Assembly: GCA_023134145.1 (NCBI GenBank)
Contig: JAGLUW010000027.1
Location: forward strand, 17,841 to 81,840
Reading direction: 5' to 3'
DNA: 64,000 nucleotides
Source of the DNA: Sulfuriflexus sp.
GTDB taxonomy: Bacteria > Pseudomonadota > Gammaproteobacteria > AKS1
Below the pieces are notes generated by a model. It was not told the DNA's origin. It did no database searches and worked only from the letters and a program-made list of their open reading frames with translations. Position 1 is the first letter of the stretch. The number at the start of each line of letters is the position of its first letter. Of the stretch, positions 46,111 to 54,712 are shown piece after piece. The translations under genes were made by a program, and so were the position numbers.

Positions 46111-47016
46111 ATGACAACGGAAGTAGTAGACGCTGTGTCAGCTGATGCGGCAATTAAGGCTGAGATAATGCACAGTAAGCTGGCTGAGCTAGATAGCTTG
46201 CCGCCGATGCCTGATGTTGCGGCTAAATTACTTAAGCTGAGCCGCGATCCCGATACTATGCCAGAAGATATTGCGCATGTGATTGAAACTGATCCGGCGA
46301 TTGTCGCGCAGATTATGCAGTACGCAAATTCACCGTGGTATTCCTATAAAGGTGAGATCAGTAGTGTTGAGGAAGCGATCTTTTCTGTCCTCGGTATGGA
46401 AATGGTTACCAATATGGCGCTCGGTATGTCAGCAGGAACCGTTTTTACTATTCCGGGTAAGGGAGTGTTGGGAGCAGAAAGTTTATGGCGCCATGCTGTT
46501 TATTGCGCTGCATTGAGTGAAGCCTTAGCTCGAATCATGCCATCTCGTTATCGAATAAAACCAGGCGTCGCTTATCTAAGTGGTCTGTTACACAATATTG
46601 GCTTAATGGTTATTAGTCATTGTTGTTCTGCAGAATTTATTGAATTATCTGAAGCGGCCGAAGCAAATCTGAATACGCCAATTAGTGAACTGGAACACGA
46701 ACTTTATGGTTCAACACATGCCGAGATAGGGGGCAGTGTTATGCAACGCTGGAACCTTTCGGATCAATTGATTCATGTAATCACTCATCACCATGACAGT
46801 GATTACATGGGTGTTCATAAGCTTGATGTGATGTTAGTTAAACTCGTTAATTGTGCGTTAGCGACTAAAGGTATTGGTGATGAACGCAATACAGAGTTAG
46901 ATACTGATTTGTTAGAGTTATTAAGTCTTAGTGAAGAAACAGTACTTGATGAATTAAACAATCTTTTAGAAAACAGCAGTAATCTCGATAAGATGATTGC
47001 GCAAATGGTTGCCTGA
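46111..47016 (+). CDS. HDOD-domain signalling protein
   Basis: This 301-residue cytoplasmic protein is an HDOD domain (LPPMPDVAAKLLKLSRDPDTMPEDIAHVIETDPAIVAQIMQYANSP, split over a helix bundle). It retains the HDOD-type SGLLHNIGLMVI segment, where catalytic HD is replaced by HN, and THHHDSDY later. Such proteins regulate motility, competence or surface growth without known catalysis. No further domain is attached. It precedes a 620-base spacer. Confidence 0.88.
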   Translation: MTTEVVDAVSADAAIKAEIMHSKLAELDSLPPMPDVAAKLLKLSRDPDTMPEDIAHVIETDPAIVAQIMQYANSPWYSYKGEISSVEEAIFSVLGMEMVTNMALGMSAGTVFTIPGKGVLGAESLWRHAVYCAALSEALARIMPSRYRIKPGVAYLSGLLHNIGLMVISHCCSAEFIELSEAAEANLNTPISELEHELYGSTHAEIGGSVMQRWNLSDQLIHVITHHHDSDYMGVHKLDVMLVKLVNCALATKGIGDERNTELDTDLLELLSLSEETVLDELNNLLENSSNLDKMIAQMVA

Positions 47017-47298
47017 TAGCGCTACTCTTCTAAGATATCACCTGTCAGTAGGTGGTGTTATGGCAAGTTCGATTTCCCTTTTTTTATCTTTTTAAATTGA
47101 TTGGCAGAATCCATCTGCTTTTATTGTATCCCTACTATTTTTCTCCTTCGATGATGAAATGGTGTATGTCTGTGGTAATTTGAGTTTTTTGCTGTCGCTT
47201 TAGCTTTGGTGGCTTGGAATTTCACCGCTGAAGATTTGCTAGAGAAGGCTGATGATTTTCGGGTGTCTATTTAACTTCTGTGGCTTATATTTTCACCA

Positions 47299-47417
47299 CT
47301 CACAGAATCCCTTCGGGCTTCATTATGAGTCCCCTAACCTCTTCCAGAGGTTCGGTTGAGCAAAGAATCCCTCTGGGCTTCATTATGCATACTGCACCCA
47401 TCGTAGATGGGTCGCAG
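47299..47417 (+). repeat. Direct pair of two-hairpin repeats (copies B1 and B2)
   Basis: Copy B1: hairpin 1 at 47299-47329 (CTCACA-GAATCCC, loop TTC, GGGCTTC-AT-TATGAG), hairpin 2 at 47333-47355 (AACCTCT, loop TCC, AGAGGTT-C). Copy B2: hairpin 1 at 47360-47388 (GCA..GAATCCC, loop TCT, GGGCTTC-AT-TATGC), hairpin 2 at 47392-47417 (CTGC-ACCCATC, loop GTA, GATGGGT-C-GCAG). The order, triloops, the unpaired AT and the unpaired C are the same as in the pair at 14157-14286, while many stem bases differ and still pair. Confidence 0.8.
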
Positions 47418-47418
47418 C

Positions 47419-47449
47419 AAAAAAAACCCAGCCACATAAGGACTGGGTT
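47419..47449 (-). terminator. Reverse-strand intrinsic terminator without an upstream gene
   Basis: On the reverse strand AACCCAG (47449-47443) pairs with CTGGGTT (47431-47425), supported by an inner CC/GG, and is followed by eight U (47426-47419). No reverse-strand gene is present in the spacer to its right, so it would end an unannotated transcript starting somewhere between about 47450 and 47630. Confidence 0.6.
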
Positions 47450-47636
47450 GGAAAAATGTCACTCTTTTGGAAGGAGATTGACGCTGTAAATTATGGGCTA
47501 TTAGGCGCATGCTGGCTGTCGGGATTTGCTGAGAGTCTTGTAGGATATTTACCTATAAACGACTATCTCATTGTAGGTAGAGTGGCATAATAACTATAAC
47601 TAATTGAATATAAGTCCAAACGACAAGGAGTAAGGT

Positions 47637-48194
47637 ATGACGGGTAAGTGCAACATAGTATTCGGGTTTTTCTATTTGGTGCTGACAGCAGCATTGGGTC
47701 CTGTGATGGTTAACAACTTAGCGGATATCAGCACAGCACAGGCGGGTAAGCAGTCGGCGATGGCGCCTTTGCAGCTAGCGGCAGACAGTGACTTTGAGAA
47801 CCAAGAAACCTTAGAGCCAATGACTGACGGAGAAATTGCGCGAGCCAATGCCAAGGCTTTGCTGGCATTGAATACGCAGCTCAACTCCTTAGTACCGAAT
47901 ACCGCAATTAAGGGTGGACCACATGCGCACGGTAATCTTGAAGCCTTGCTTAATATTGCAGTGGGTTTGGTGTTGTTAGTGCTAAGTATTGGTACACGTT
48001 TTAAACAAGCGATCAGCGTGATCTTTATTGCTGGTACCTTGCTTCATTCTGGCGTGCTTTATTTAGGTGTGGTGTTTGGTATGGGCTGGGCTTTTACTGT
48101 TTTAGGTACAGGTATTGGTCCTGTATTGATCTTGCTGGGTTTAGTTTTGGCGGGTATTGCTTCTGCAATAGGAATTCCAAATAAGGCTAAATGA
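47637..48194 (+). CDS. Membrane protein of unknown function
   Basis: This 185-residue protein has an N-terminal helix (about 8-28, possibly a signal), a polar region of about 70 residues (DSDFENQETLEPMTDGEIARANAKA, split) and three closely packed helices (about 103-118, 123-145, 155-178). I do not recognise the family. AAGGAG precedes the ATG by about 6 bases. pip follows after 3 bases, so they are probably co-transcribed. Confidence 0.7.
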   Translation: MTGKCNIVFGFFYLVLTAALGPVMVNNLADISTAQAGKQSAMAPLQLAADSDFENQETLEPMTDGEIARANAKALLALNTQLNSLVPNTAIKGGPHAHGNLEALLNIAVGLVLLVLSIGTRFKQAISVIFIAGTLLHSGVLYLGVVFGMGWAFTVLGTGIGPVLILLGLVLAGIASAIGIPNKAK

Positions 48195-48197
48195 TCA

Positions 48198-49151
48198 ATG
48201 CGAGGTTTGTACCCTGAAATAGAGCCGACGCGGCAATGGCGTTTGGCGGTTGATGCACCGCATGAACTTTATATAGAAGAATGCGGTAACCCCGATGGTA
48301 TTCCTGTGTTGTTTTTACACGGTGGGCCGGGCGCGGGTTGCGTGGCATATCACCGGCGGTTCTTTGATCCGGCGGTTTATCGCATTGTTCTTTTTGATCA
48401 GCGTGGTGCGGGTCAATCAACACCGCATGCTGAATTGGAAGGTAATACAACGCAGGCCTTGATTGCAGATATTGAAGCCATTCGCGAGAAACTCGCCATT
48501 GAACAATGGTTGGTATTTGGTGGCTCATGGGGATCCACTTTGGCGTTGCTTTACGCGCAAGCGCATCCGCAACGAGTTTCAGGTTTAATTTTGCGTGGCA
48601 TCTTTCTTTGTCGGCCTGAAGACATTCATTGGTTCTATCAACATGGTGCAAGCCGACTTTTCCCTGAATATTGGGAGCAGTATTTAGCACCGGTACCAGA
48701 GGCTGAACGCGGTGACATGGTAAGCGCTTACTATCGTTTACTGATCGGTGATGATGAGCCTACTCGACTTGAAGCGGCGCGAGCATGGTCATTGTGGGAA
48801 GGCCATACGATTAGCTTGTTGCCCTGTAAAGAGGTTGAGCAGAGCTTTGCGGCAGCAAAATTTGCTGTGGCGATGGCGCGTATTGAATGTCATTACTTTA
48901 TTAATCAAAGTTTCCTAGAAGACAACCAGATCTTGAATAATATCGACAAGATCGCCGATATTCCGGCTATTATCGTGCATGGTCGTTACGATGTGGTATG
49001 TCCAGTAGATCAGGCTTTGGCTCTGTATGCGGCATGGCCTCAAGCGGAATTACAGATAATCGCTAATGCCGGTCATGCTGCCTCTGAGCCAGGAATAATT
49101 GACGCCTTAGTTAGCGCAACGCGTGATATGGCACGCAGGATTGGCACATGA
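48198..49151 (+). CDS. pip: Proline iminopeptidase
   Basis: This 317-residue S33-family alpha/beta hydrolase removes N-terminal proline from peptides. Family motifs are clear: the oxyanion-hole [33 protein letters not shown], and the nucleophile elbow [14 protein letters not shown] with Ser. The catalytic Asp and His lie in [13 protein letters not shown] and [11 protein letters not shown]. It overlaps dtd by four bases (ATGA). Confidence 0.95.
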   Translation: MRGLYPEIEPTRQWRLAVDAPHELYIEECGNPDGIPVLFLHGGPGAGCVAYHRRFFDPAVYRIVLFDQRGAGQSTPHAELEGNTTQALIADIEAIREKLAIEQWLVFGGSWGSTLALLYAQAHPQRVSGLILRGIFLCRPEDIHWFYQHGASRLFPEYWEQYLAPVPEAERGDMVSAYYRLLIGDDEPTRLEAARAWSLWEGHTISLLPCKEVEQSFAAAKFAVAMARIECHYFINQSFLEDNQILNNIDKIADIPAIIVHGRYDVVCPVDQALALYAAWPQAELQIIANAGHAASEPGIIDALVSATRDMARRIGT

Positions 49152-49585
49152 TTGGTCTACTGCAGCGAGTCACCCAAGCACGGGTAGAAATAGCGGGTTC
49201 ATTGGTTGGTGAAGTAAGTAAGGGCTTACTTGTTTTACTCGGAGTGGAACGTGGTGATACCGAAAAACAGGCTGATCGTCTATTAGAGCGGCTATTGGGC
49301 TATAGGGTCTTTGAAGATGACACGGGTCGTATGAACCTGAGTTTGCAAGATATTCACGGCGGTATGTTAATCGTGCCGCAATTCACTCTACCGGCAGATA
49401 CTCAAAAAGGCACTCGTCCCAGTTTTACACCAGCCGCTTCGCCAGAAGAGGGTGAGCGTTTATATGATTATTTTGTAGCACAAGCCAAAGTCGCTCATGC
49501 TGATATTGCTACGGGTCAGTTTGGTGCAGACATGCAGGTGAGTTTAACGAACGATGGACCTGTGACATTTTGGTTGAAGACCTAA
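49148..49585 (+). CDS. dtd: D-aminoacyl-tRNA deacylase
   Basis: This 145-residue enzyme (E. coli Dtd is 145) removes D-amino acids and glycine from mischarged tRNAs. It begins [15 protein letters not shown], has the catalytic-face segment [19 protein letters not shown] and the C-terminal cross-subunit NDGPVTFWL motif. The family usually has SQFTL, and the Pro here is a minor change. It is translationally coupled to pip. Confidence 0.96.
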   Translation: MIGLLQRVTQARVEIAGSLVGEVSKGLLVLLGVERGDTEKQADRLLERLLGYRVFEDDTGRMNLSLQDIHGGMLIVPQFTLPADTQKGTRPSFTPAASPEEGERLYDYFVAQAKVAHADIATGQFGADMQVSLTNDGPVTFWLKT

Positions 49586-49588
49586 TTT

Positions 49589-49651
49589 GGGGTCAGAGCA
49601 AAAACTATCTTGGTTATGTTTCTAGTTTGTAAATAGTTTTTGTTCTGACCC
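49589..49651. mobile_element. Short palindromic MITE/REP-like element
   Basis: GGGTCAGAGCAAAAACTAT (49590-49608) and ATAGTTTTTGTTCTGACCC (49633-49651) are 19-base inverted arms with one mismatch around a 24-base loop, starting directly after the dtd stop. Ends reading GGGGTCAGAG with an A-rich continuation occur at many loci in gammaproteobacteria, as I recall. No transposase is nearby. It could be a non-autonomous element or REP-type repeat. Confidence 0.65.
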
Positions 49652-49657
49652 TAAATA

Positions 49658-49688
49658 ATAAAAAAGGCCGAGCATTTCGCTCGGCCTT
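49658..49688 (-). terminator. Intrinsic terminator of ompW
   Basis: On the reverse strand AAGGCCGAGC pairs with GCTCGGCCTT around a five-base loop and is followed by six further U. It lies 67 bases after the ompW stop codon. On the forward strand the hairpin ends in only CCTTAG, so termination of dtd transcripts would be weaker. Confidence 0.88.
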
Positions 49689-49754
49689 AGTAAGTAGCAG
49701 ACTCTGCAGCCTACCCTAATATATAGGGCTTAGGCTGATTTAGAGGGTTCGTGA

Positions 49755-50429
49755 TTAAAACGTAGTACCAATCCCAATACCAAATACCCAAGGTTGTAGA
49801 TCGACATCAACTGCAGCAGCACCGACGGTGGTGTTAGTAAAGTGAGCGGTAGTGTCAATATCGATGTACTTCAAATCAAAGTTGACGAACCAACTATCGT
49901 TAATGTCAACATCAACACCAGCCTGAAAGGCAAGCCCCCATGAGGCGTCCATTTTTACTTTGGCACTAGGAGCATCGAGGCCTCCGGTCACTTTTTCACT
50001 GTAGAAGTGAGTGTAGTTAATACCTACGCCAGCATAAGGTCGGATGTTGGAATTAGGTTTAAAATGGTATTGCAGGGTCAGTGTTGGTGGTAGTACTTTT
50101 GCGTCAATAATTCCGCCAAGTGAATTGAGTGTGCCACTACCATCAACGGTATGTTGGGTTGTGCCTAAAATCAGTTCAGTACCCCAGTGAGGCGTCCACA
50201 TATAGGTGATATCGAGTTCAGGGACAGTATCACTGGTAACATCGACACCTGAACCAGCTTGAGATACACCACCGACACGGATGGTACTGGTGTCTTCATT
50301 GGTATCAACATGGATAAGTCGTCCACGGACAACCCAATCACCTGCTTCATAGGCGGCAACGTTAAAGCTGGTTAAACCAAGGGTTAGAAGGGTAGCGGCT
50401 GCAAGTGCCGGTTTAAAATGGTTAGTCAT
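49755..50429 (-). CDS. ompW: Outer membrane protein OmpW
   Basis: This 224-residue eight-stranded beta-barrel is of the OmpW family. A signal peptide (about 1-25, ending NVAAYEAGDW) precedes typical parts: WVVRGRLIHV, ELDITYMWTPHWGTELILG, LPPTLTLQYHF, IRPYAGVGINYTHFY, SWGLAFQAGVDVDI and the terminal VFGIGIGTTF with C-terminal Phe. I use ATG 50429 with GGAG nine bases upstream. A longer frame would start inside the FNR-type box. OmpW transports small hydrophobic compounds and is oxygen- and stress-regulated in several species. Confidence 0.95.
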   Translation of the reverse strand: MTNHFKPALAAATLLTLGLTSFNVAAYEAGDWVVRGRLIHVDTNEDTSTIRVGGVSQAGSGVDVTSDTVPELDITYMWTPHWGTELILGTTQHTVDGSGTLNSLGGIIDAKVLPPTLTLQYHFKPNSNIRPYAGVGINYTHFYSEKVTGGLDAPSAKVKMDASWGLAFQAGVDVDINDSWFVNFDLKYIDIDTTAHFTNTTVGAAAVDVDLQPWVFGIGIGTTF

Positions 50430-50479
50430 TTTGCAATCTCCATAAAAGCAACATAGTGCGACAAAATAAGCGCGGGCTA

Positions 50480-50520
50480 ATATTAAGCGACGCGATAAAT
50501 AACACATTGACCTAGATCAA
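50480..50520 (-). promoter_or_regulatory. FNR-type activated promoter of ompW
   Basis: TTGAC-CTAG-ATCAA at 50507-50520 matches the FNR/Anr consensus at nine of ten positions. On the reverse strand a -10 hexamer TAATAT lies at 50485-50480, placing the start site near 50473 and the box centre about 41 bases upstream of it, the textbook class II position. The leader would be about 44 bases. Confidence 0.72.
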
Positions 50521-50711
50521 GAATCTCCAACATGATGCGGCCATCTTGAAAGATTATCGACTATGATTCTATTACCTTTAGTTTTTAAGACAAACCCTTA
50601 TTTTATAAGGTAAACTTTAGACTGAGTCACATCTGTATTTGATTTGAATAATGGAATTTGAGTGTGGCTACGCAAACAAGTTGATTTGTTTAGCCATGAT
50701 TATAATAAAGC

Positions 50712-50739
50712 TTGATCACAGCACAGGGCAGGGTATCCT
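50712..50739 (+). promoter_or_regulatory. Candidate sigma-70 promoter for hisBHAF
   Basis: TTGATC (50712-50717) and TATCCT (50734-50739) are separated by 16 bases. The start site would lie about 42 bases before the hisB ATG. No leader-peptide attenuator rich in His codons is visible. Confidence 0.35.
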
Positions 50740-50787
50740 ATGCGCCCGAAGTGATTGATTTATCAAGCAGGATTTATTGGAAGCATA

Positions 50788-51381
50788 ATGTCTGAACGTA
50801 AGGCCACCGTGGCCCGCAATACCAACGAAACTCAAATTGAAATCAGCGTGAATCTGGATGGCACCGGTGTCGCCAGTTTCGAGACAGGGGTTCCCTTTTT
50901 CGATCACATGCTCGATCAGGTTGCCCGCCACGGCATGATTGATCTCGATATCAAGGCCAAGGGTGACCTGCACATTGATGCTCACCACACCGTGGAAGAC
51001 ATCGGCATTACATTTGGTCAGGCCGTCGACAAAGCACTGGGTGATAAATCAGGTATTCGTCGTTATGGTCACGCCTATGTACCACTTGATGAAGCATTGT
51101 CACGTGTCGTGATTGATTTCTCTGGTCGTCCAGGACTTCAGTACCACGTTGATTATCCGCGTGCGACGATTGGTGAATTTGATGTTGATCTGTTTGGCGA
51201 ATTTTTCCAAGGCTTCGTTAATCACGCTAAAGCAACGGTACACATTGATAATCTTCGTGGCAGTAATGCACACCATGTTGCTGAAACTATTTTCAAGGCT
51301 TTCGGCCGTGCCATTCGTATGGCGGCGGAGGCTGACTCTCGCATGCAAGGTATCTTGCCATCAACTAAAGGCAGTTTGTAA
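50788..51381 (+). CDS. hisB: Imidazoleglycerol-phosphate dehydratase
   Basis: This 197-residue monofunctional HisB carries out the sixth step of histidine synthesis and lacks the phosphatase domain fused in enterics. The metal-site histidine motifs are [23 protein letters not shown] and [18 protein letters not shown]. The start is ATG 50788 with GGAAG five bases upstream. An in-frame TTG at 50755 is rejected. It is the first gene of hisB-hisH-hisA-hisF. Confidence 0.96.
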   Translation: MSERKATVARNTNETQIEISVNLDGTGVASFETGVPFFDHMLDQVARHGMIDLDIKAKGDLHIDAHHTVEDIGITFGQAVDKALGDKSGIRRYGHAYVPLDEALSRVVIDFSGRPGLQYHVDYPRATIGEFDVDLFGEFFQGFVNHAKATVHIDNLRGSNAHHVAETIFKAFGRAIRMAAEADSRMQGILPSTKGSL

Positions 51382-51396
51382 CAAGACTGTTTGACC

Positions 51397-52044
51397 ATGA
51401 CTACGCTCGCTGTCATCGATTATGGAATGGGTAACCTGCACTCAGTGTCTAAGGCAATTGAACATGTTGCCGACGCTGGCGTTGTTATAAAAGTTACCTC
51501 GGATCCTGCACAAATTTTAGCTGCCGACAAAGTAGTATTTCCAGGCGTTGGCGCAATTCGTGATTGCATGTCTGAACTGCATCGGCTTGAGCTTGATGAC
51601 GTTATTCGGGAATGCACAAAAACAAAACCATTTCTGGGTGTTTGCCTCGGCATGCATGCCTTGCTTGATCGTAGCGAAGAAAATGAAGGCATCGATTGTC
51701 TTGGTATTATTGAAGGCACTGTGCGCAGATTTGCGAAAGGCTTAACTGATGATGCCGGTGAAAAACTAAAAATCCCACACATGGGTTGGAATGAAGTTTT
51801 TCAAATGATGCCGCATCCACTGTGGAAAGATATTGAAGACGGTAGTCGTTTCTACTTTGTACATAGTTACTACGTAGAAATGGCCAAGCCTGATTTTATT
51901 GCAGGCTCAACAAATTATGGCGGTGCATTTACCTCTGCATTAGCAAGAGAAAATGTCTTTGCACTGCAATGTCATCCGGAAAAAAGTCAGCACGCTGGGT
52001 TACAACTGTTGAAAAATTTTATTGGTTGGGACGGAAGTCTTTAA
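51397..52044 (+). CDS. hisH: Imidazole glycerol phosphate synthase, glutaminase subunit
   Basis: This 215-residue class I glutamine amidotransferase supplies ammonia to HisF. The nucleophile is C83 in [12 protein letters not shown]. The His/Glu of the triad are in [13 protein letters not shown] near the C-terminus. The oxyanion region [10 protein letters not shown] is present. ATG 51397 is chosen over an in-frame start two codons upstream. It follows hisB after 15 bases. Confidence 0.96.
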   Translation: MTTLAVIDYGMGNLHSVSKAIEHVADAGVVIKVTSDPAQILAADKVVFPGVGAIRDCMSELHRLELDDVIRECTKTKPFLGVCLGMHALLDRSEENEGIDCLGIIEGTVRRFAKGLTDDAGEKLKIPHMGWNEVFQMMPHPLWKDIEDGSRFYFVHSYYVEMAKPDFIAGSTNYGGAFTSALARENVFALQCHPEKSQHAGLQLLKNFIGWDGSL

Positions 52045-52058
52045 TAGGAAATAGTGCA

Positions 52059-52799
52059 ATGTTACTGATACCGGCAATTGATCTTAAAGAAGGCAAATGT
52101 GTGCGACTGCGCCAAGGCAAAATGGATGATGAAACCATTTTTTCTGATGACCCCGTAGCAGTGGCAGGTCGTTGGGTTGATGCAGGCGCAAGGCGCTTAC
52201 ACATAGTTGATCTCGATGGCGCGTTTGCAGGTGAGCCTGTAAATGCCGAGGTTATTCACGCTATCGCTGAAGCACATCCTGATTTACCAATACAAATTGG
52301 TGGCGGCATACGTCACGAAGATACGGTGCAAGCCTATTTAGAAGCCGGTGTGCAGTATTGCATTATCGGTACCAAGGCTGTTAGTGCGCCGCACTTTGTA
52401 AATGATTTATGTGCAGAATTTCCCGGCCACATTATTGTTGGTCTTGATGCAAAAGATGGCAAGGTAGCAATTGATGGTTGGTCGAAATTGTCGCACCACG
52501 ATGTTGTCGATATGGCCAAGCATTTTGAAGACGATGGTGTTGAAGCCATTATTTTTACCGACATCAGTCGCGATGGAATGATGCAAGGCGTAAACCTTGA
52601 ATCAACCGTTGAACTTGCGCAAGCAATCACAATTCCCGTTATTGCTTCTGGCGGTATCACTAACATCAATGATGTCAGTCAACTTTGCGCTGTTCAAGAT
52701 GAAGGCATTACAGGTGCGATTACCGGTCGTGCGATTTATGAAGGCACACTCGACTTTGCTGAAGGTCAAGCACTTGCTGACGAGCTGTGCGGTAAATAA
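52059..52799 (+). CDS. hisA: ProFAR isomerase
   Basis: This 246-residue TIM-barrel enzyme isomerises ProFAR to PRFAR. The catalytic Asp pair is visible in [15 protein letters not shown] (start) and [14 protein letters not shown] (second half), with the phosphate sites QIGGGIR and ASGGITN. AGGAA lies about 8 bases before ATG 52059. The frame continues upstream into hisH but without conservation. The stop overlaps the hisF ATG by one base. Confidence 0.96.
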   Translation: MLLIPAIDLKEGKCVRLRQGKMDDETIFSDDPVAVAGRWVDAGARRLHIVDLDGAFAGEPVNAEVIHAIAEAHPDLPIQIGGGIRHEDTVQAYLEAGVQYCIIGTKAVSAPHFVNDLCAEFPGHIIVGLDAKDGKVAIDGWSKLSHHDVVDMAKHFEDDGVEAIIFTDISRDGMMQGVNLESTVELAQAITIPVIASGGITNINDVSQLCAVQDEGITGAITGRAIYEGTLDFAEGQALADELCGK

Positions 52800-53593
52800 T
52801 GGGTCTCGCAAAACGAATTATTCCTTGTCTCGACGTTAGAGATGGTCGCGTTGTTAAAGGCGTGCAGTTTGTTGATATTCGCGATGCAGGTGATCCGGTT
52901 GAAGTTGCGAAGCGCTACGATGAACAAGGCGCCGATGAAATCACCTTTCTTGATATAACCGCCAGCTCAGATAATCGCGACACCATTGTTGATGTGGTTA
53001 GCAAAGTCGCAGGACAGGTTTTTATTCCTCTAACGGTCGGCGGTGGTATTCGTACCGTTGATGATATTCGACTCATGTTGAATGCCGGTGCAGATAAGGT
53101 CGGTATTAATACCGCTGCGGTAAGTCGTCCTGAATTTGTTCGTGAAGCCGCTGAGAAGTTTGGCTCACAATGTATCGTTGTTTCGATTGATGCAAAATGT
53201 ACCAGCGCCGAGGGCGAGCAAAAAAAATGGGAAATTTTTACCCACGGTGGTCGCAAAGGCACAGGCCTAGATGCGATTGAATGGGCTATCCGCATGGTTG
53301 ACTACGGTGCCGGTGAAATACTGCTGACCAGTATGGATCGAGATGGTACCCGTGATGGTTTCGATCTTGAACTAACCCGCGCTATTTGTGATGCGGTGGA
53401 TGTACCGGTGATTGCTTCAGGCGGTGTAGGTAATCTAGATCACCTTGCCGATGGCATTATCGAAGGTAAGGCCGATGCGGTGCTGGCTGCGAGTATTTTC
53501 CACTTTGGTGACCATACGGTCGGTGAAGCTAAGGCACATATGGCTTCTAGAGGTATTGAAGTGAGACGTATGGCAGCGAAACCCTCCGCCTAA
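52799..53593 (+). CDS. hisF: Imidazole glycerol phosphate synthase, cyclase subunit
   Basis: This 264-residue TIM barrel closes the imidazole ring using ammonia from HisH. Catalytic Asp residues are in [19 protein letters not shown] (start) and [15 protein letters not shown]. Phosphate sites TVGGGIRT and [11 protein letters not shown] are intact. Its ATG overlaps the hisA stop. It is the last gene before the 96-base spacer to hisI. Confidence 0.97.
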   Translation: MGLAKRIIPCLDVRDGRVVKGVQFVDIRDAGDPVEVAKRYDEQGADEITFLDITASSDNRDTIVDVVSKVAGQVFIPLTVGGGIRTVDDIRLMLNAGADKVGINTAAVSRPEFVREAAEKFGSQCIVVSIDAKCTSAEGEQKKWEIFTHGGRKGTGLDAIEWAIRMVDYGAGEILLTSMDRDGTRDGFDLELTRAICDAVDVPVIASGGVGNLDHLADGIIEGKADAVLAASIFHFGDHTVGEAKAHMASRGIEVRRMAAKPSA

Positions 53594-53646
53594 GCTACTA
53601 CACTTAGAAAATAGCTTACTGAACGCAAGGTAGAAGTAGGTGTTTT

Positions 53647-53675
53647 TTGCTACACTAGATTCATCATTATATAGA
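53647..53675 (+). promoter_or_regulatory. Promoter candidate for hisI-hisE-tatABC
   Basis: TTGCTACACT (extended -10 TG-C-TACACT, 53648-53656) would start a transcript about 27 bases before hisI. Alternatively TTGCTA with TATAGA at 53670-53675, 17 bases apart, would give an almost leaderless mRNA. The first is more plausible. Confidence 0.35.
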
Positions 53676-53689
53676 GTGGAATTATCACT

Positions 53690-54082
53690 ATGTCCGATGC
53701 TTGGCTGGATGAGGTTAAATGGACAGCCGATGGGCTTGTCGCCGTGATAGCACAAGAGTCAGGTACTGGTAAGGTGCTGATGTTGGCTTGGATGAATCGC
53801 GAAGCCTTGGCTTTAACGGTTGAGAAGCAGGTGGCGGTGTATTGGTCGCGTTCGCGCGGTAAGTTGTGGTACAAAGGCGAAGAATCTGGCCATGTGCAAA
53901 CAGTGAAAGATATCCGCCTCGACTGTGATAATGATGTGGTGTTGCTGGAAGTGGAACAGAAAGGCGGCATTGCTTGTCATACCGGTAGGCACAATTGTTT
54001 TTTCAAGCAGTATCAGAATGGCAGTTGGGTAGAAGTTGAAGCAGTACTAAAAGATCCAGATGAGATATACGCAAAATCATGA
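53690..54082 (+). CDS. hisI: Phosphoribosyl-AMP cyclohydrolase
   Basis: This 130-residue monofunctional enzyme catalyses the third step of histidine synthesis. Motifs: [39 protein letters not shown] and the zinc-site [12 protein letters not shown]. It overlaps hisE by four bases. Separate hisI and hisE followed by tatABC is the Pseudomonas-like arrangement. Confidence 0.96.
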   Translation: MSDAWLDEVKWTADGLVAVIAQESGTGKVLMLAWMNREALALTVEKQVAVYWSRSRGKLWYKGEESGHVQTVKDIRLDCDNDVVLLEVEQKGGIACHTGRHNCFFKQYQNGSWVEVEAVLKDPDEIYAKS

Positions 54083-54396
54083 GTGATGTATTACAACAAT
54101 TGGCCGACGTACTTGAGTCACGTAAGCAGCAAAATGCAGACGAGTCTTATGTTGCCAGTTTGTATGACAAAGGCCTCGAAGCGATTTTGAAAAAAGTCGG
54201 TGAAGAAGCCACAGAAACTGTGATTGCAGCCATGTCTGGCGATAAAGAAAAAATTATTTATGAAACCGCAGACCTGTGGTTTCACACAATGGTGATGCTC
54301 GCGAATGCGGGTTTGGGTCCAGATGATGTTCTTAAGGAATTATCACGTCGCATTGGCGTATCTGGGCATGAAGAAAAAGCATCGCGGACAAAGTAG
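54079..54396 (+). CDS. hisE: Phosphoribosyl-ATP pyrophosphatase
   Basis: This 105-residue alpha-helical MazG-like enzyme catalyses the second step of histidine synthesis. The metal-binding pattern [15 protein letters not shown] followed by [13 protein letters not shown] is complete. It is coupled to hisI by an ATGA overlap and followed 35 bases later by tatA with its own AGGAGA site. Confidence 0.95.
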   Translation: MSDVLQQLADVLESRKQQNADESYVASLYDKGLEAILKKVGEEATETVIAAMSGDKEKIIYETADLWFHTMVMLANAGLGPDDVLKELSRRIGVSGHEEKASRTK

Positions 54397-54431
54397 CCGC
54401 GAGCAATAACACTTAGAGTAGGAGAAAGATC

Positions 54432-54683
54432 ATGGGCTTTGGCGGAATTGGACCCGGTTCACTGATATTAATATTGGTTATCGTTGTTTTACTATTTGGT
54501 ACTAAGAAGCTGCGTAATGTTGGTGGCGATCTTGGCGGTGCATTGAAGAACTTCAGAAAGTCGATGAAAGATGGCGAAGACGAAGCGAAATCATCAACAG
54601 ATGATGCTACGCAAATAGATAAAAAAGATAGCGATGCCATTGACGCTGAAGTTGTCAAAGAAAAAGAAAAGGAAAATAGCTAA
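54432..54683 (+). CDS. tatA: Twin-arginine translocase TatA
   Basis: This 83-residue protein has an N-terminal membrane helix (about 8-21, [13 protein letters not shown]), the [24 protein letters not shown] hinge/amphipathic region (in two parts) and a charged tail. TatA oligomers form the passage for folded Tat substrates. AGGAGA lies 7 bases before the ATG. The acidic/lysine-rich C-terminus ([18 protein letters not shown]) is ordinary. Confidence 0.95.
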   Translation: MGFGGIGPGSLILILVIVVLLFGTKKLRNVGGDLGGALKNFRKSMKDGEDEAKSSTDDATQIDKKDSDAIDAEVVKEKEKENS

Positions 54684-54712
54684 GTTTCCTTTTTAGCTTC
54701 TAGCTTACTCTC

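Larger units (their letters stand above)
47017..47636. other. 620-base spacer with repeat elements, no gene
   Basis: No credible coding region is seen. The left part holds a weak CACCT/AGGTG hairpin (about 47042) and two related stretches around GGTGGCTTGGAATTTCACC (47208-47226) and TGTGGCTTATATTTTCACC (47279-47297). The middle holds two two-hairpin repeats, followed by a reverse-strand terminator-like hairpin. The last 150 bases lead to the membrane protein gene with a good AAGGAG site. Confidence 0.65.

Noticed and set aside
47280..47489. 69-codon forward frame across the spacer repeats
   Set aside because: It is made of the hairpin repeats read through, so its peptide simply reflects the repeat sequence.
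48187..48690. 167-codon reverse-strand frame opposite pip
   Set aside because: It is antisense to a clearly conserved proline iminopeptidase, has no ribosome site and an unprotein-like composition rich in His, Gln and Pro.
50430..50507. 26-residue N-terminal extension of OmpW
   Set aside because: It would start inside the FNR-type box and precede an otherwise perfect signal peptide. GGAG before ATG 50429 marks the real start.
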